Assembly (NCBI GenBank): GCA_910578835.1
Contig: CAJTSK010000004.1
Location: forward strand, 1 to 64,000
DNA length: 64,000 nucleotides
Direction of reading: 5' to 3'
Source of the DNA: an uncultured Muribaculum sp.
GTDB taxonomy: Bacteria > Bacteroidota > Bacteroidia > Bacteroidales > Muribaculaceae
The translations under genes and the position numbers were made by a program. Positions 24,859-33,146 of this stretch are shown here, in pieces. The notes beneath the pieces are model-generated. The model searched no databases. It was not told where the DNA came from and saw nothing but the letters and a program-made list of their open reading frames with translations. Position 1 is the stretch's first letter. Every line of letters starts with the position of its first letter.

Positions 24859-25603
24859 CATACTCTCAATATATTTTACCGCAGGATTTCCTGCCCTTGA
24901 CTCTACCACAGCCATCATAGACTCACTTGCCGACAATGGCATTGACATGATAGAAGTAGGCGTGCCCTTTTCCGACCCTATGGCTGATGGCGAGGTAATA
25001 CAGCACAGCTCATCAGTAGCCCTGCGCAACGGCATGAATCTCAACCTGCTTCTGTCGCAAGTGGCGGAAGCACGTACCAGACAACCTGACATACCGTTGG
25101 TACTGATGGGCTACCTCAACCCGATGATGCAATATGGTATCGAACCTCTATTCAAGAAATGCAAGGATGTAGGCATCGACGGCCTGATTATACCCGATCT
25201 CCCTTTCGCCGAATATATGAGAGACTACAAGCCACTGTGTGAGAAGTATGATATCCCCGTCATCATGCTCATAACTCCTGAAACATCCGATGAACGCATA
25301 AGGCTTATCGATGATAATTGCAACGGATTTATATACATGGTATCGTCGGCGTCAACCACCGGCACAAAAGACAGGTTTAATGAGGAGCAGAAAGCATATT
25401 TCAGACATATCGCGGGACTCGGGTTGTCTCACCGGCGTCTCATAGGATTCGGCATATCCAATCCGGTAACATTTAACGATGCCTGCAGCCACTCGTCGGG
25501 AGCAATCATAGGGTCGTTTTTCATCAAGTGCCTTGAAGCGACATCAGGCGATGCGAAGGCAGCAGTATCCCGACTTCTGTCCGCGATAGGCAAAGAAGCG
25601 TAA
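24818..25603 (+). CDS. trpA: Tryptophan synthase alpha chain
   Basis: Cleaves indole-3-glycerol phosphate to indole, channelled to TrpB. FTAGFP, the catalytic Glu in MIEVGVPFSDPMADG, IPDLPFAEY with the catalytic Asp, and IGFGISNP near the C-terminus are visible. 261 aa. Last gene of the trp operon, ending 4 bp from the convergent HAD gene with no recognisable terminator between. Confidence 0.97.
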   Translation: MNRIQHLFGRKKSDILSIYFTAGFPALDSTTAIIDSLADNGIDMIEVGVPFSDPMADGEVIQHSSSVALRNGMNLNLLLSQVAEARTRQPDIPLVLMGYLNPMMQYGIEPLFKKCKDVGIDGLIIPDLPFAEYMRDYKPLCEKYDIPVIMLITPETSDERIRLIDDNCNGFIYMVSSASTTGTKDRFNEEQKAYFRHIAGLGLSHRRLIGFGISNPVTFNDACSHSSGAIIGSFFIKCLEATSGDAKAAVSRLLSAIGKEA

Positions 25604-25607
25604 ACCT

Positions 25608-26234
25608 CTATATCAAGTCAAAAGCAATCCCGTGGCAAGAAAGAGTCGTCAAAGTCTTCGGCGAGGGATTGACAAGCAGGTTTTTACCGGTATTATAGCG
25701 CAACAGCGGCAGGTCATCGTGATGGTCGGTCATGACAACCGAGACTTGACCTCCGCATGAAGAGAGGTAATCACATACCGACGCTAATTTCGCCTCGCCT
25801 ACATTTTCATGCCACGACTCATCGTCGGAAAAGAAACCCTGCGTCGCCACACATCCGTCAAAATGCATTGCCGTGGCGATTGACCCGGCATATAGTTGCG
25901 GTGCCGCCGTGGCAAGCAATATCAGATATCCTCGGCTACGGTATCCCTCCAGTTCATTAAGCACCGACGGATTAATCCGGTGCAACAACTTCTTGGTCAA
26001 CTCCATGATGTCGTCATCAGTCATATACGGCTGCGTAAGGCAAAGTATGCGGCGTTTCATTTCAGAATGTGGAATCCTACGCATCTTACGCGACACCGCG
26101 GCAGCCACAATCTTTGCTACCGCAATCGGCTTGAACCGCCACATCAAACGCTTTGCGGCAAAAAGTATATACCGGGTGAAAGTATTGACATCCACCAGTG
26201 TACCGTCAAGGTCAACAACCACGACAGGTGTCAT
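25608..26234 (-). CDS. HAD-superfamily (IB-like) phosphatase
   Basis: A 208-aa phosphatase-type HAD protein: motif I VVVDLDGTLVD with nucleophilic Asp at residue 9, an all-helical cap, motif II LLATAAP, and the motif IV region VVMTDHHDDLPLL. The helical cap resembles SerB-like HAD-IB phosphatases. Its ATG overlaps the stop of the phosphoribosyltransferase gene (ATGA), so the two are translationally coupled. Natural partner activity could be removal of a 5-phosphate after phosphoribosyl transfer; that is inference from context. Confidence 0.8.
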   Translation of the reverse strand: MTPVVVVDLDGTLVDVNTFTRYILFAAKRLMWRFKPIAVAKIVAAAVSRKMRRIPHSEMKRRILCLTQPYMTDDDIMELTKKLLHRINPSVLNELEGYRSRGYLILLATAAPQLYAGSIATAMHFDGCVATQGFFSDDESWHENVGEAKLASVCDYLSSCGGQVSVVMTDHHDDLPLLRYNTGKNLLVNPSPKTLTTLSCHGIAFDLI

Positions 26235-26806
26235 TGTCTTGCATCCATTGACCATGGGAAACGTACTAAAACATTATCATTATATAGCAAGAAATCAGGC
26301 ATCATCACCGGCGCGGAAGTTGTAGACGTAATAGCCGCCGTAAACAGCCTTCCCGGTGTCAAGGCAGACAGAGTGTCGACCACAGCCCGCAAAGTGTAGC
26401 CCGAATCGACCGCATCATCGACTAAAAGTATCTTTGTCGACGGTTGCGCCATCAGTTCCCTGACATCCTGAGAGATATCAATGGCGACCTCCCTTTCGGG
26501 ATTGCCTGAACGGGCAAGCAAGCGCGCCTCCAATATCCTCAAAGCGTCGAGCAGAGCCACGGGAAGATAACGCAAGAGCCGCTTCAACCCAAGTTTTCCT
26601 TTCTTCCCGGTCGAAGGACGACGCGAAGTTATATATCCGAGCCTTGCTTCGGGAAAATGACAGGCAACAGCCTCGGCAACATATGCCCCGCCACTGCGGA
26701 TACCTAATATTACATCAGGCTTCCCCATAGCTGCACCTGCTATCTCGGCAAGGTCTTTACACATACCCGCGAACACTACCTGACCTGAAGCATCCAAAAC
26801 CCTCAT
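26231..26806 (-). CDS. Type I phosphoribosyltransferase-domain protein
   Basis: A 191-aa protein with the PRPP-binding loop ILLVDDAVDSGYTL (about residues 125-138) and the N-terminal LGIRSGGAYVAEA segment of type I PRTases. A basic middle insertion (RRPSTGKKGKLGLKRLLRY plus a helical segment) is longer than in nucleobase salvage enzymes and may bind a membrane or glycan acceptor. It is coupled by 4-bp overlaps to a GT2 gene upstream and a HAD phosphatase downstream. Acceptor unknown. Confidence 0.75.
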   Translation of the reverse strand: MRVLDASGQVVFAGMCKDLAEIAGAAMGKPDVILGIRSGGAYVAEAVACHFPEARLGYITSRRPSTGKKGKLGLKRLLRYLPVALLDALRILEARLLARSGNPEREVAIDISQDVRELMAQPSTKILLVDDAVDSGYTLRAVVDTLSALTPGRLFTAAITSTTSAPVMMPDFLLYNDNVLVRFPWSMDARQ

Positions 26807-27768
26807 TTCGCCAATATTCTTGAAACAAAAGAAAATACACGCCTTCCGCCATAGGAGAGCAACACGCCAAGCTTATTTTTCAATCTCACCTTGCCATTGA
26901 GAAGCTCGCCTCCACGCAGCGAACGTATTATGCCCCAGCAACGGTCGCTATCGGCAGAATCGCCATATCCGTTAATCCCGAGAAGTATAAACATGTTGAA
27001 TGCAGCGCTTAGCTTGCGGTCGCGGGCAGCAAGCTGCATCGAATGTCCGTAAGGAATCACACGTTTGCATATACTGTCGGTCACGTCAAGCACATCAAGC
27101 CTCTTGAGCGAGAACGACCCGATATTGCTCCCCTCGCGGTGACGATAATAATAGAGAACGTCATCGGAAGCGGTCACATGATTTACTTCCGGCAGTACTC
27201 TCGTGATAAATTCGAGATCCTCATAAAGTATCCCGGGGACAAACCCTGACGAACGGAACAGATGTCTGCGGTAAAGCTTGCAGTATGGACCGGTATCAAG
27301 CCTATCCTGATATAATGTACGCTCCAGCGCCTCCATAGGCGACATCTTCAAGGGAAGCTTGCAAGATAACGACAGCCTTGACATGTCGGGAGAGACACCT
27401 TCGGCAAACCTTACCATGACAATATCAGAACCGCTGTCATTTGCAAGCTGATAAAGGCGCGACAGATATGAGGGGTGGATTATATCATCGCTGTCCATAA
27501 ACGCGATATAGTGTCCCGAGGCGGCTGCCACCCCGGTATTACGTGCCACGGAAGTGCCGCCATTAGCCTGATGTACCACCTTGAAACGCGAATCACCTGC
27601 CGCCACCATATCACAGAAAGCGGAAGAGCCGTCGGTGGAACCGTCATCAACCAGAATCACCTCAAAACGGTCAAAATCCTGACGACTTATGCTCTCCACA
27701 CACTCCACCAAATACTCCGCCACATTATACACTGGCACAACTAAGGAAATTTCCGGTTTCGCATTCAT
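26803..27768 (-). CDS. Family 2 glycosyltransferase
   Basis: GT-A fold enzyme of 321 aa that uses a nucleotide sugar. The N-terminal domain shows SLVVPVYNVAEYL, ILVDDGSTDGS, HQANGGTSVARNTG and the metal-binding DSDD (FMDSDD). The C-terminal half has basic and hydrophobic stretches for acceptor or membrane contact. The ATG at 27768 is chosen over a TTG three codons upstream. Its stop overlaps the start of the PRTase gene by 4 bp. A -7 box (TAAATTTG on the minus strand, 27775-27782) lies only 6 nt from the start. Confidence 0.88.
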   Translation of the reverse strand: MNAKPEISLVVPVYNVAEYLVECVESISRQDFDRFEVILVDDGSTDGSSAFCDMVAAGDSRFKVVHQANGGTSVARNTGVAAASGHYIAFMDSDDIIHPSYLSRLYQLANDSGSDIVMVRFAEGVSPDMSRLSLSCKLPLKMSPMEALERTLYQDRLDTGPYCKLYRRHLFRSSGFVPGILYEDLEFITRVLPEVNHVTASDDVLYYYRHREGSNIGSFSLKRLDVLDVTDSICKRVIPYGHSMQLAARDRKLSAAFNMFILLGINGYGDSADSDRCWGIIRSLRGGELLNGKVRLKNKLGVLLSYGGRRVFSFVSRILAK

Positions 27769-27774
27769 TAGTAA

Positions 27775-27803
27775 CAAATTTAGACAAAATAATCGTATAT
27801 TTG
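27775..27803. promoter_or_regulatory. Divergent -7 elements of the GT2 operon and the GIN-domain gene
   Basis: Minus strand TAAATTTG (27775-27782), 6 nt before the GT2 start codon; plus strand TATATTTG (27796-27803), about 95 nt before the GIN-domain gene. The -33 boxes are weak for both. Confidence 0.5.
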
Positions 27804-27898
27804 CGAATATTCAATCTGATTTTTTGGAGATGCCTGCAACTTTTATGGCGCGACCCGCATCTAACAAAAAAACAACTTAAACAAACATCATCGTAATC

Positions 27899-28687
27899 AT
27901 GAACAAATTACTGACTTCTATTTTCGCTGTAATGATGCTTATATCGGCATCGGCATGTGCTGAAACAATCTATGCAAGTAAAAACATAGTGACCAAAAAT
28001 GTCACTACAGGCAGTTTCAGCGGCATCTCTACCACTTCATCGGTTGACGTAGAATATATCCAGTCTCCGGCGCAGAGCATCGTAATCTCGGCACCCGACA
28101 ATATAATCGACTATGTGGAGGTGAAAGTATCAGGCAAAACCCTGAAAGTCGGATACAAGAGTCCGTGCAATATCGTGCTTCACAAGAGCAAGGTGGTCGT
28201 AAAGGTAAGTGCGCCAAATGTCAGCTCTTTCACTACCGGAAGTTCAGGCGACATTGATATAAAAGGCACTCTCGACATAGCGGGCGACGTGACATTCAAT
28301 ACCGGGTCAAGCGGCGACATCGAAGCAAAAAGTGTCAAGTGTAAGAGATTAAATGCCACCACAAGCAGTTCCGGTGACATCGAAATAGATAATGCCTACT
28401 GCATAACACTTATGGCAAAGACACAAAGTTCGGGCGATATAAAGATTAAGAATGTCTCAGCCACCACGGTCAATGCGACGACACAAAGCTCAGGTGACAT
28501 CAAACTCACAGGCACATGTACCGATGCAAAATACACTACCGGCTCAAGCGGTGATATAAATGCAAAGTCACTGAGAGCTGTCAACGTAATTGCCACCACT
28601 AATTCCAGCGGTGACATATATTTCAACGGAAAGCATGCTGAAACGAGAAAGTCCAGTTCGGGCGACATCCACAGAAGCAAAAATTAA
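27899..28687 (+). CDS. Exported GIN/DUF2807-domain protein with SSGD repeats
   Basis: A 262-aa secreted protein with signal peptide (to about ASACAE). The N-terminal half matches the head-GIN/DUF2807 domain (FSGISTTSSVDVEYIQ, VKVSGKTLKVGYK). From residue 113 on, eight copies of SSGD (Asp at 118, 140, 160, 180, 200, 219, 239, 256), mostly about 20 residues apart, alternate with short strands, the pattern of a right-handed beta-solenoid with stacked Ser-Ser-Gly-Asp turns. It may be a surface or periplasmic adhesin-like protein. yraN follows after 8 bp. Confidence 0.82.
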   Translation: MNKLLTSIFAVMMLISASACAETIYASKNIVTKNVTTGSFSGISTTSSVDVEYIQSPAQSIVISAPDNIIDYVEVKVSGKTLKVGYKSPCNIVLHKSKVVVKVSAPNVSSFTTGSSGDIDIKGTLDIAGDVTFNTGSSGDIEAKSVKCKRLNATTSSSGDIEIDNAYCITLMAKTQSSGDIKIKNVSATTVNATTQSSGDIKLTGTCTDAKYTTGSSGDINAKSLRAVNVIATTNSSGDIYFNGKHAETRKSSSGDIHRSKN

Positions 28688-28695
28688 TAACCGTA

Positions 28696-29070
28696 ATGGC
28701 ACAACACAACGACCTCGGACAATGGGGCGAAAAAGTCGCGCGTGAATATCTCATCACGCGCGGCTATACTATTGTAGAACAGGATACCCGTAAGGGATTC
28801 TATGAACTCGACATAATCGCCATTAAAGGCAACCGCATAATTTTTGCCGAGGTAAAAACACGTTCAGCCGGCTCCTTTGACCCACTGGAGGCAATCACGC
28901 CGCAAAAAATCAGCCGCATATGCAGTGCAGCAAATTCATTTATCGTGCAGTATCAATACCCCCACGAAGTACAATTTGACATCATCGCGGTAATAGGTAA
29001 TCCGCAGACCGGGCATAAAATCGAACATATACCCGACGCCTTCGTTCCCCCGCTGCGAGGCTACCGTTAG
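28696..29070 (+). CDS. YraN/UPF0102 family nuclease-like protein
   Basis: A 124-aa protein of the restriction-endonuclease-like fold. It has GQWGEKVAREYLITRGY, the catalytic-type Asp in YELDIIAI and the E-x-K motif FAEVKTR, with the C-terminal VQFDIIAV strand. Usually a single-copy housekeeping gene of undefined role, possibly in DNA or RNA processing. Confidence 0.93.
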   Translation: MAQHNDLGQWGEKVAREYLITRGYTIVEQDTRKGFYELDIIAIKGNRIIFAEVKTRSAGSFDPLEAITPQKISRICSAANSFIVQYQYPHEVQFDIIAVIGNPQTGHKIEHIPDAFVPPLRGYR

Positions 29071-29098
29071 AGCGCGTCATACATTTGTACAACGTGCT

Positions 29099-30784
29099 TT
29101 AGTCGGTGCGTCGCTTTCTTGCCGACGGGTCAGGCTCCTTCAACAATGCCTCCATTTCAGGCGGCACATTGAAAATATCATCTTTATCTTTGGGGCGCAA
29201 CGCGTCATACCACTGGAAAGAAGGCAGATAGAACAATGACTTCTTAGCCAGATACAGCGGAGTCACGGTACCGGTCACTTCAGGCCACATCATCATGCGC
29301 TCCAGCTTACCCTCCTTAAACAAGCCTTGCAAGAAACTGCTCTCTGAATTGACAATCTTATTGTAGGTCGAATCATCTTCCTGAGGCAACGAAATCACCT
29401 CGACATTTCCGCTCACATCGAGCTGCCGCAAAGTTCCCTCTTCAAACTGTGCAAGCATCTCCTTGCCCGACAACTGATTATAAAACTCCTCATCGACATG
29501 CTCCGCCACAAAACCGAAATCAGGCAACTTCGCCCAGTCGGCGGTGGAATCATTGAAATGCATCTGGATTACGTTACCAAACACCTGACGCTCCTCATTC
29601 CACACAATCGGGTGACGGTGCATGTACATAATCGAGTCACGCTCCATGAAACTCAGCGAATCGCAAAGACCCTGGACATCAATACGCCAGAATCTCACAC
29701 GCGGATATGCCGTCATGACATGGGTGGAATCTTCACGCAGCAAATATGTGCGCACAGTGTCGCCATGCATATAGAGGGTATCTTGACGGCTATACTCCAG
29801 GATTCGTGCCCTACCGGTGGCAAAAGAGCTGTCATTTGCCTCATAATAGAAGCCGTAGTCACCCTCGATAGCAGCTTGACGTATAGAGTCGGTAAGCACC
29901 ATGCCACCCCAAGCCTGACCGAAGCCCGCAGGATGATCATAGAATATGGTGTCGCCGGTAAGTGTATTACCGCGCGTAGTCACGACAAGCGAACGGTCAT
30001 ATAGCTCCGACACTTCAGCCTCGGTGTCAAACCATCCGTTGCTTGAATAAACCGTGGCACTGTCAGTGACAATCACCGACGGACTCACGATATTAGCAAT
30101 ATGCGTATCGGTATTGTAACGCAACACCTCGGTAGTCATCTTGAAATCTTCACCGGCTATATCCTGAAGCACTACATGCTCCCTGAACTCCGCCTCCTTG
30201 GTATCGGGATTATATTCGCCATACCCTGAAGTCAACTGGTTTTCAGCATCGGTAATCTTGCCTTCGTTGTCGTAGTAGCCGAGATTGGCGGCTATATCGT
30301 AATAAAAGATGTAAGTTGACAAAGTGACATCCTTATTGATAAGCCTTACAGGATTGGTACCGTCGCCATAAAATGTGGCAAACTCGGTGTCACCCTTGTA
30401 ATCAAGCTCGTCGGCATACACAAAAAGCGTATCACCCTGCTCCATCCTTACATTGCCGTAAGCTTGCAGTGAGCCGGTCCCTTCATAAAAGTTGGCGCTG
30501 TCACAATACATGAACATGCCACCTTTGCGGAACATGACATTGCCCGTCACCATCTGAAACTCCGTGCTTATGCGCTCATCCATCCATAGACGGTCGGCGC
30601 GCTCAAGAAACACACGGCTGTCACGCTCACGGTCAACCTCAGGGATGGTAGGTTTGACAGGAATACGTTTCGCCTTAGCCGAAACCGGCAGAACAGCTTT
30701 TTCTGTCACAGGTCCGCCAAAAAGAAACGACGGTGCAAGAACACCCAAAAGGCACAGGAGAATAAAAAATCTCCCGTGCCTCAT
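29099..30784 (-). CDS. OstA-like LPS transport/assembly protein
   Basis: Periplasmic protein of 561 aa with a signal peptide (MRHGRFFILLCLLGVL...). Residues from about 55 carry OstA/LptA-type beta-jellyroll repeats (MVTGNVMFRKGG, LQAYGNVRMEQGDTLF, AELDYKG-like strands), matching the Bacteroidota OstA-like_N family thought to bridge LPS across the periplasm. The ATG at 30784 is preferred to a GTG at 30817 that would overlap the upstream PPIase gene by 11 bp. It is the last gene of the folding-factor operon, a sensible grouping for outer-membrane biogenesis. Confidence 0.85.
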   Translation of the reverse strand: MRHGRFFILLCLLGVLAPSFLFGGPVTEKAVLPVSAKAKRIPVKPTIPEVDRERDSRVFLERADRLWMDERISTEFQMVTGNVMFRKGGMFMYCDSANFYEGTGSLQAYGNVRMEQGDTLFVYADELDYKGDTEFATFYGDGTNPVRLINKDVTLSTYIFYYDIAANLGYYDNEGKITDAENQLTSGYGEYNPDTKEAEFREHVVLQDIAGEDFKMTTEVLRYNTDTHIANIVSPSVIVTDSATVYSSNGWFDTEAEVSELYDRSLVVTTRGNTLTGDTIFYDHPAGFGQAWGGMVLTDSIRQAAIEGDYGFYYEANDSSFATGRARILEYSRQDTLYMHGDTVRTYLLREDSTHVMTAYPRVRFWRIDVQGLCDSLSFMERDSIMYMHRHPIVWNEERQVFGNVIQMHFNDSTADWAKLPDFGFVAEHVDEEFYNQLSGKEMLAQFEEGTLRQLDVSGNVEVISLPQEDDSTYNKIVNSESSFLQGLFKEGKLERMMMWPEVTGTVTPLYLAKKSLFYLPSFQWYDALRPKDKDDIFNVPPEMEALLKEPDPSARKRRTD

Positions 30785-30806
30785 TGATGGTATATTATTT
30801 TTTCTG

Positions 30807-32174
30807 TTACTTTTCACTTGCCGATGTTTTTATCCAGCCTTCATGAGTAAAGTCGCAATTGCGCCAACCTTCTTCGATACGCACATAAGTGTCTTTAATC
30901 TTCTTCTCGGTCCATTCTGATATAATCTTGGCTTTCTGCGCTTCCTCATACATACCCTTAATCATCTGGTAGTCATCGCTAAGATTGGCGCGATGCCCCT
31001 CTATACGATTAGTCAGCTTCACAATTGCCACAATGTCGCGGTTACGCTTGGGATCTTTCATGATGAAAGGCTTTGACAGCTCGCCCACCTGAAGCTTGCT
31101 CACCTCGCGGCTCACTTCCTGAGGGAGCTGTGACATCTCGAAGCGAGTAGTACCGGTGTTGTCATTCACCATCACGCCACGGTTGTTACGTGTGTCTTTA
31201 TCCTGCGACACGTAAGGAATTGCATCCTCAAAGCTTACTTTCTCGGCAAGGATGTCGGCACGCACTGTGTCAAGACGGTGGAGCGCCTCGGTAAGATCCT
31301 TGTCGCTTACCTTCGGGCGAAGAAGGATATGACGTGTATTGATACGGTCGCCACGCTTCTCGATAAGCTGTATGATATGGAAACCATATTCAGTCTCTAC
31401 AATCTTTGACACCTTCTTGGGGTCATTGAGGTTAAATGCAACGGCAGCATATTCAGGCACAAGCTGTCCTTTACCCATAAAGCCAAGTTCACCGCCGCGG
31501 ATTGAGCTTCCATCTTCCGAATAGAGGATGGCAAGAGTGGAGAAATCTGATTCACCCTTGTTGATACGGTCGGCAAAGTCGCGAAGGCGAGCCTTAACCT
31601 CATCAATCTCCTCGCGGGGAATGACCGGGTTGAGGGTCATAATCTGTGTCTCGACCTGAAGCGGCACAAACGGGATTGAATCCTTAGGCAATGAAGAGAA
31701 ATATTTTCTTACATCAGAAGGGGTCACTTTAAGATGGTCGGTAAGCGATTTCTGCACCTGCATGACCATATAGTTGTTACGCATGGCATCCATCATCGTC
31801 TCTCTGATTTCGGGCAACGGACGGCGATAAAACTCTTCGAGCTTTTCCTGAGTTCCGAGATTGGCAATCATCATGTTGATACGCCTGTCCACTTCCGAAG
31901 CCACCATACCGTCCTGCACCTCAACAGAGTCAAGCTCTGCCTGATGAAGAAACAACTTCTCAACGGCAAGCTTCTCAGGAATCACGCAATAGGGGTCGCC
32001 ATTGATGTCGGCACGCTCATAGAGCATGGTCTGGTACATTTCCTCTACCTCCGACTTATAGATAGGCTCATCGCCAATCCACCAAGCCACTTCTTCGGCT
32101 ATATTGTTCTGTGCCACAGTAAACGCAGCCGCGGCACCCAATGCACATAATGTAATAGTTCTGGTCAATTTCAC
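30807..32174 (-). CDS. SurA-like periplasmic peptidyl-prolyl isomerase
   Basis: A 455-aa exported chaperone/PPIase with signal peptide ending FTVAQ. It has an N-terminal SurA-type helical domain, then two parvulin-type domains: QVETQIMTLNP...GGELGFMGKGQLVPEYAAVAF...YGFHIIQL and NTRHILLRP...; a C-terminal helix closes the chaperone module. It should assist folding of outer-membrane barrels. Located between a lipoprotein relative and the OstA-like gene. Confidence 0.9.
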   Translation of the reverse strand: MKLTRTITLCALGAAAAFTVAQNNIAEEVAWWIGDEPIYKSEVEEMYQTMLYERADINGDPYCVIPEKLAVEKLFLHQAELDSVEVQDGMVASEVDRRINMMIANLGTQEKLEEFYRRPLPEIRETMMDAMRNNYMVMQVQKSLTDHLKVTPSDVRKYFSSLPKDSIPFVPLQVETQIMTLNPVIPREEIDEVKARLRDFADRINKGESDFSTLAILYSEDGSSIRGGELGFMGKGQLVPEYAAVAFNLNDPKKVSKIVETEYGFHIIQLIEKRGDRINTRHILLRPKVSDKDLTEALHRLDTVRADILAEKVSFEDAIPYVSQDKDTRNNRGVMVNDNTGTTRFEMSQLPQEVSREVSKLQVGELSKPFIMKDPKRNRDIVAIVKLTNRIEGHRANLSDDYQMIKGMYEEAQKAKIISEWTEKKIKDTYVRIEEGWRNCDFTHEGWIKTSASEK

Positions 32175-32197
32175 GTTTATAATGTATTATTTCTTTA

Positions 32198-33100
32198 TTA
32201 TTCAGTCGTTTTTGTCAGTTCAGCTGTGGTTAAGTCAATCTTTACCTCAACATCGCCACGCTCAACACCCTCTTCATATAGATGCTGCCTGAGACGCTTG
32301 TCATACTCTATACGCATGACACCGGCAATATAATCACGTACTGTCTCCTTGACTGTCTCAAAAGGCGCCACCGCACCTTTGGGTAGCACTTCCGTCACAT
32401 TGAGCAGATAGGTATAACCGTTGCGCGACATCTCGGAGGTCTTGTCCCAACGCGAAAGCAACTCAGGCGACGCGTTGAAATCAAGAGGCATACGCCCGGC
32501 AATCTTGCCCCAATCGGTCCAGTTATCGGCAAAATAGTGATATTCCATCTTTTCCGGGTCGGAAAGCTGATATTTCTCTATCTTGTCAAGGTCTTCCTCA
32601 GTACCCGACCTCACCCACTTTTTCACATCATTAAGACGGGGCGCATTATCAGGTATCTTTACGAAAATACCCTTTATCAACGGAGCATCAAGACGGAAAT
32701 CATCCTGATGGCGGCTATAGTAGACCTCCAGACTGTCTTCTGACAACTCCTTAGGCATATTCTGCTCATACATGAGCCGGCGATACTCCATCATGACAAG
32801 TTCATTGCGGTAAGCATTGACTTTCTCCTCGATAGCGGGCATGTCTGGGATATTTCGCGCGGCAACCTCCCCGATTATCCTGGCATCGACCCACTGATGT
32901 ACATATGCGCTTACAAAACGCACACTATCTGCCGGAGTCAACCCATAAGGCACCTTCTCCATCAGCTCAGGCATGGTAAGCACCGACTTTCCCACCCTCG
33001 CCACTATATCACCGCGATCAATAGCAGTGTCACCGCCTCCCCCACAGGAAGTGAGGCAGACGGCGAACAACAGTATAGCGACTGACTTCAGATGTGTCAT
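32198..33100 (-). CDS. SurA-N-like lipoprotein without a recognisable rotamase domain
   Basis: A 300-aa lipoprotein with lipobox LTSC at about residue 19. The N-terminal IVARVGKSVLTMPEL and the helical VNAYRNELVMMEYRRLMYEQ region match the chaperone part of SurA/PpiC proteins. The middle and C-terminal parts (LLNVTEVLPKGAVAPFE) keep only a fragment of the parvulin layout and lack the GGxLG and YGYHI motifs, so PPIase activity is doubtful. Probably a membrane-anchored holdase working with its two neighbours. Confidence 0.8.
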   Translation of the reverse strand: MTHLKSVAILLFAVCLTSCGGGGDTAIDRGDIVARVGKSVLTMPELMEKVPYGLTPADSVRFVSAYVHQWVDARIIGEVAARNIPDMPAIEEKVNAYRNELVMMEYRRLMYEQNMPKELSEDSLEVYYSRHQDDFRLDAPLIKGIFVKIPDNAPRLNDVKKWVRSGTEEDLDKIEKYQLSDPEKMEYHYFADNWTDWGKIAGRMPLDFNASPELLSRWDKTSEMSRNGYTYLLNVTEVLPKGAVAPFETVKETVRDYIAGVMRIEYDKRLRQHLYEEGVERGDVEVKIDLTTAELTKTTE

Positions 33101-33146
33101 AAATATCGTCGATTATCAATCGACACCAAAATTACTAAAATTTCGG

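Noticed and set aside
28238..28670. Possible CRISPR-like or tandem DNA repeat
   Set aside because: The periodicity is at protein level (SSGD); the DNA units differ in sequence and have no constant repeat or spacer.
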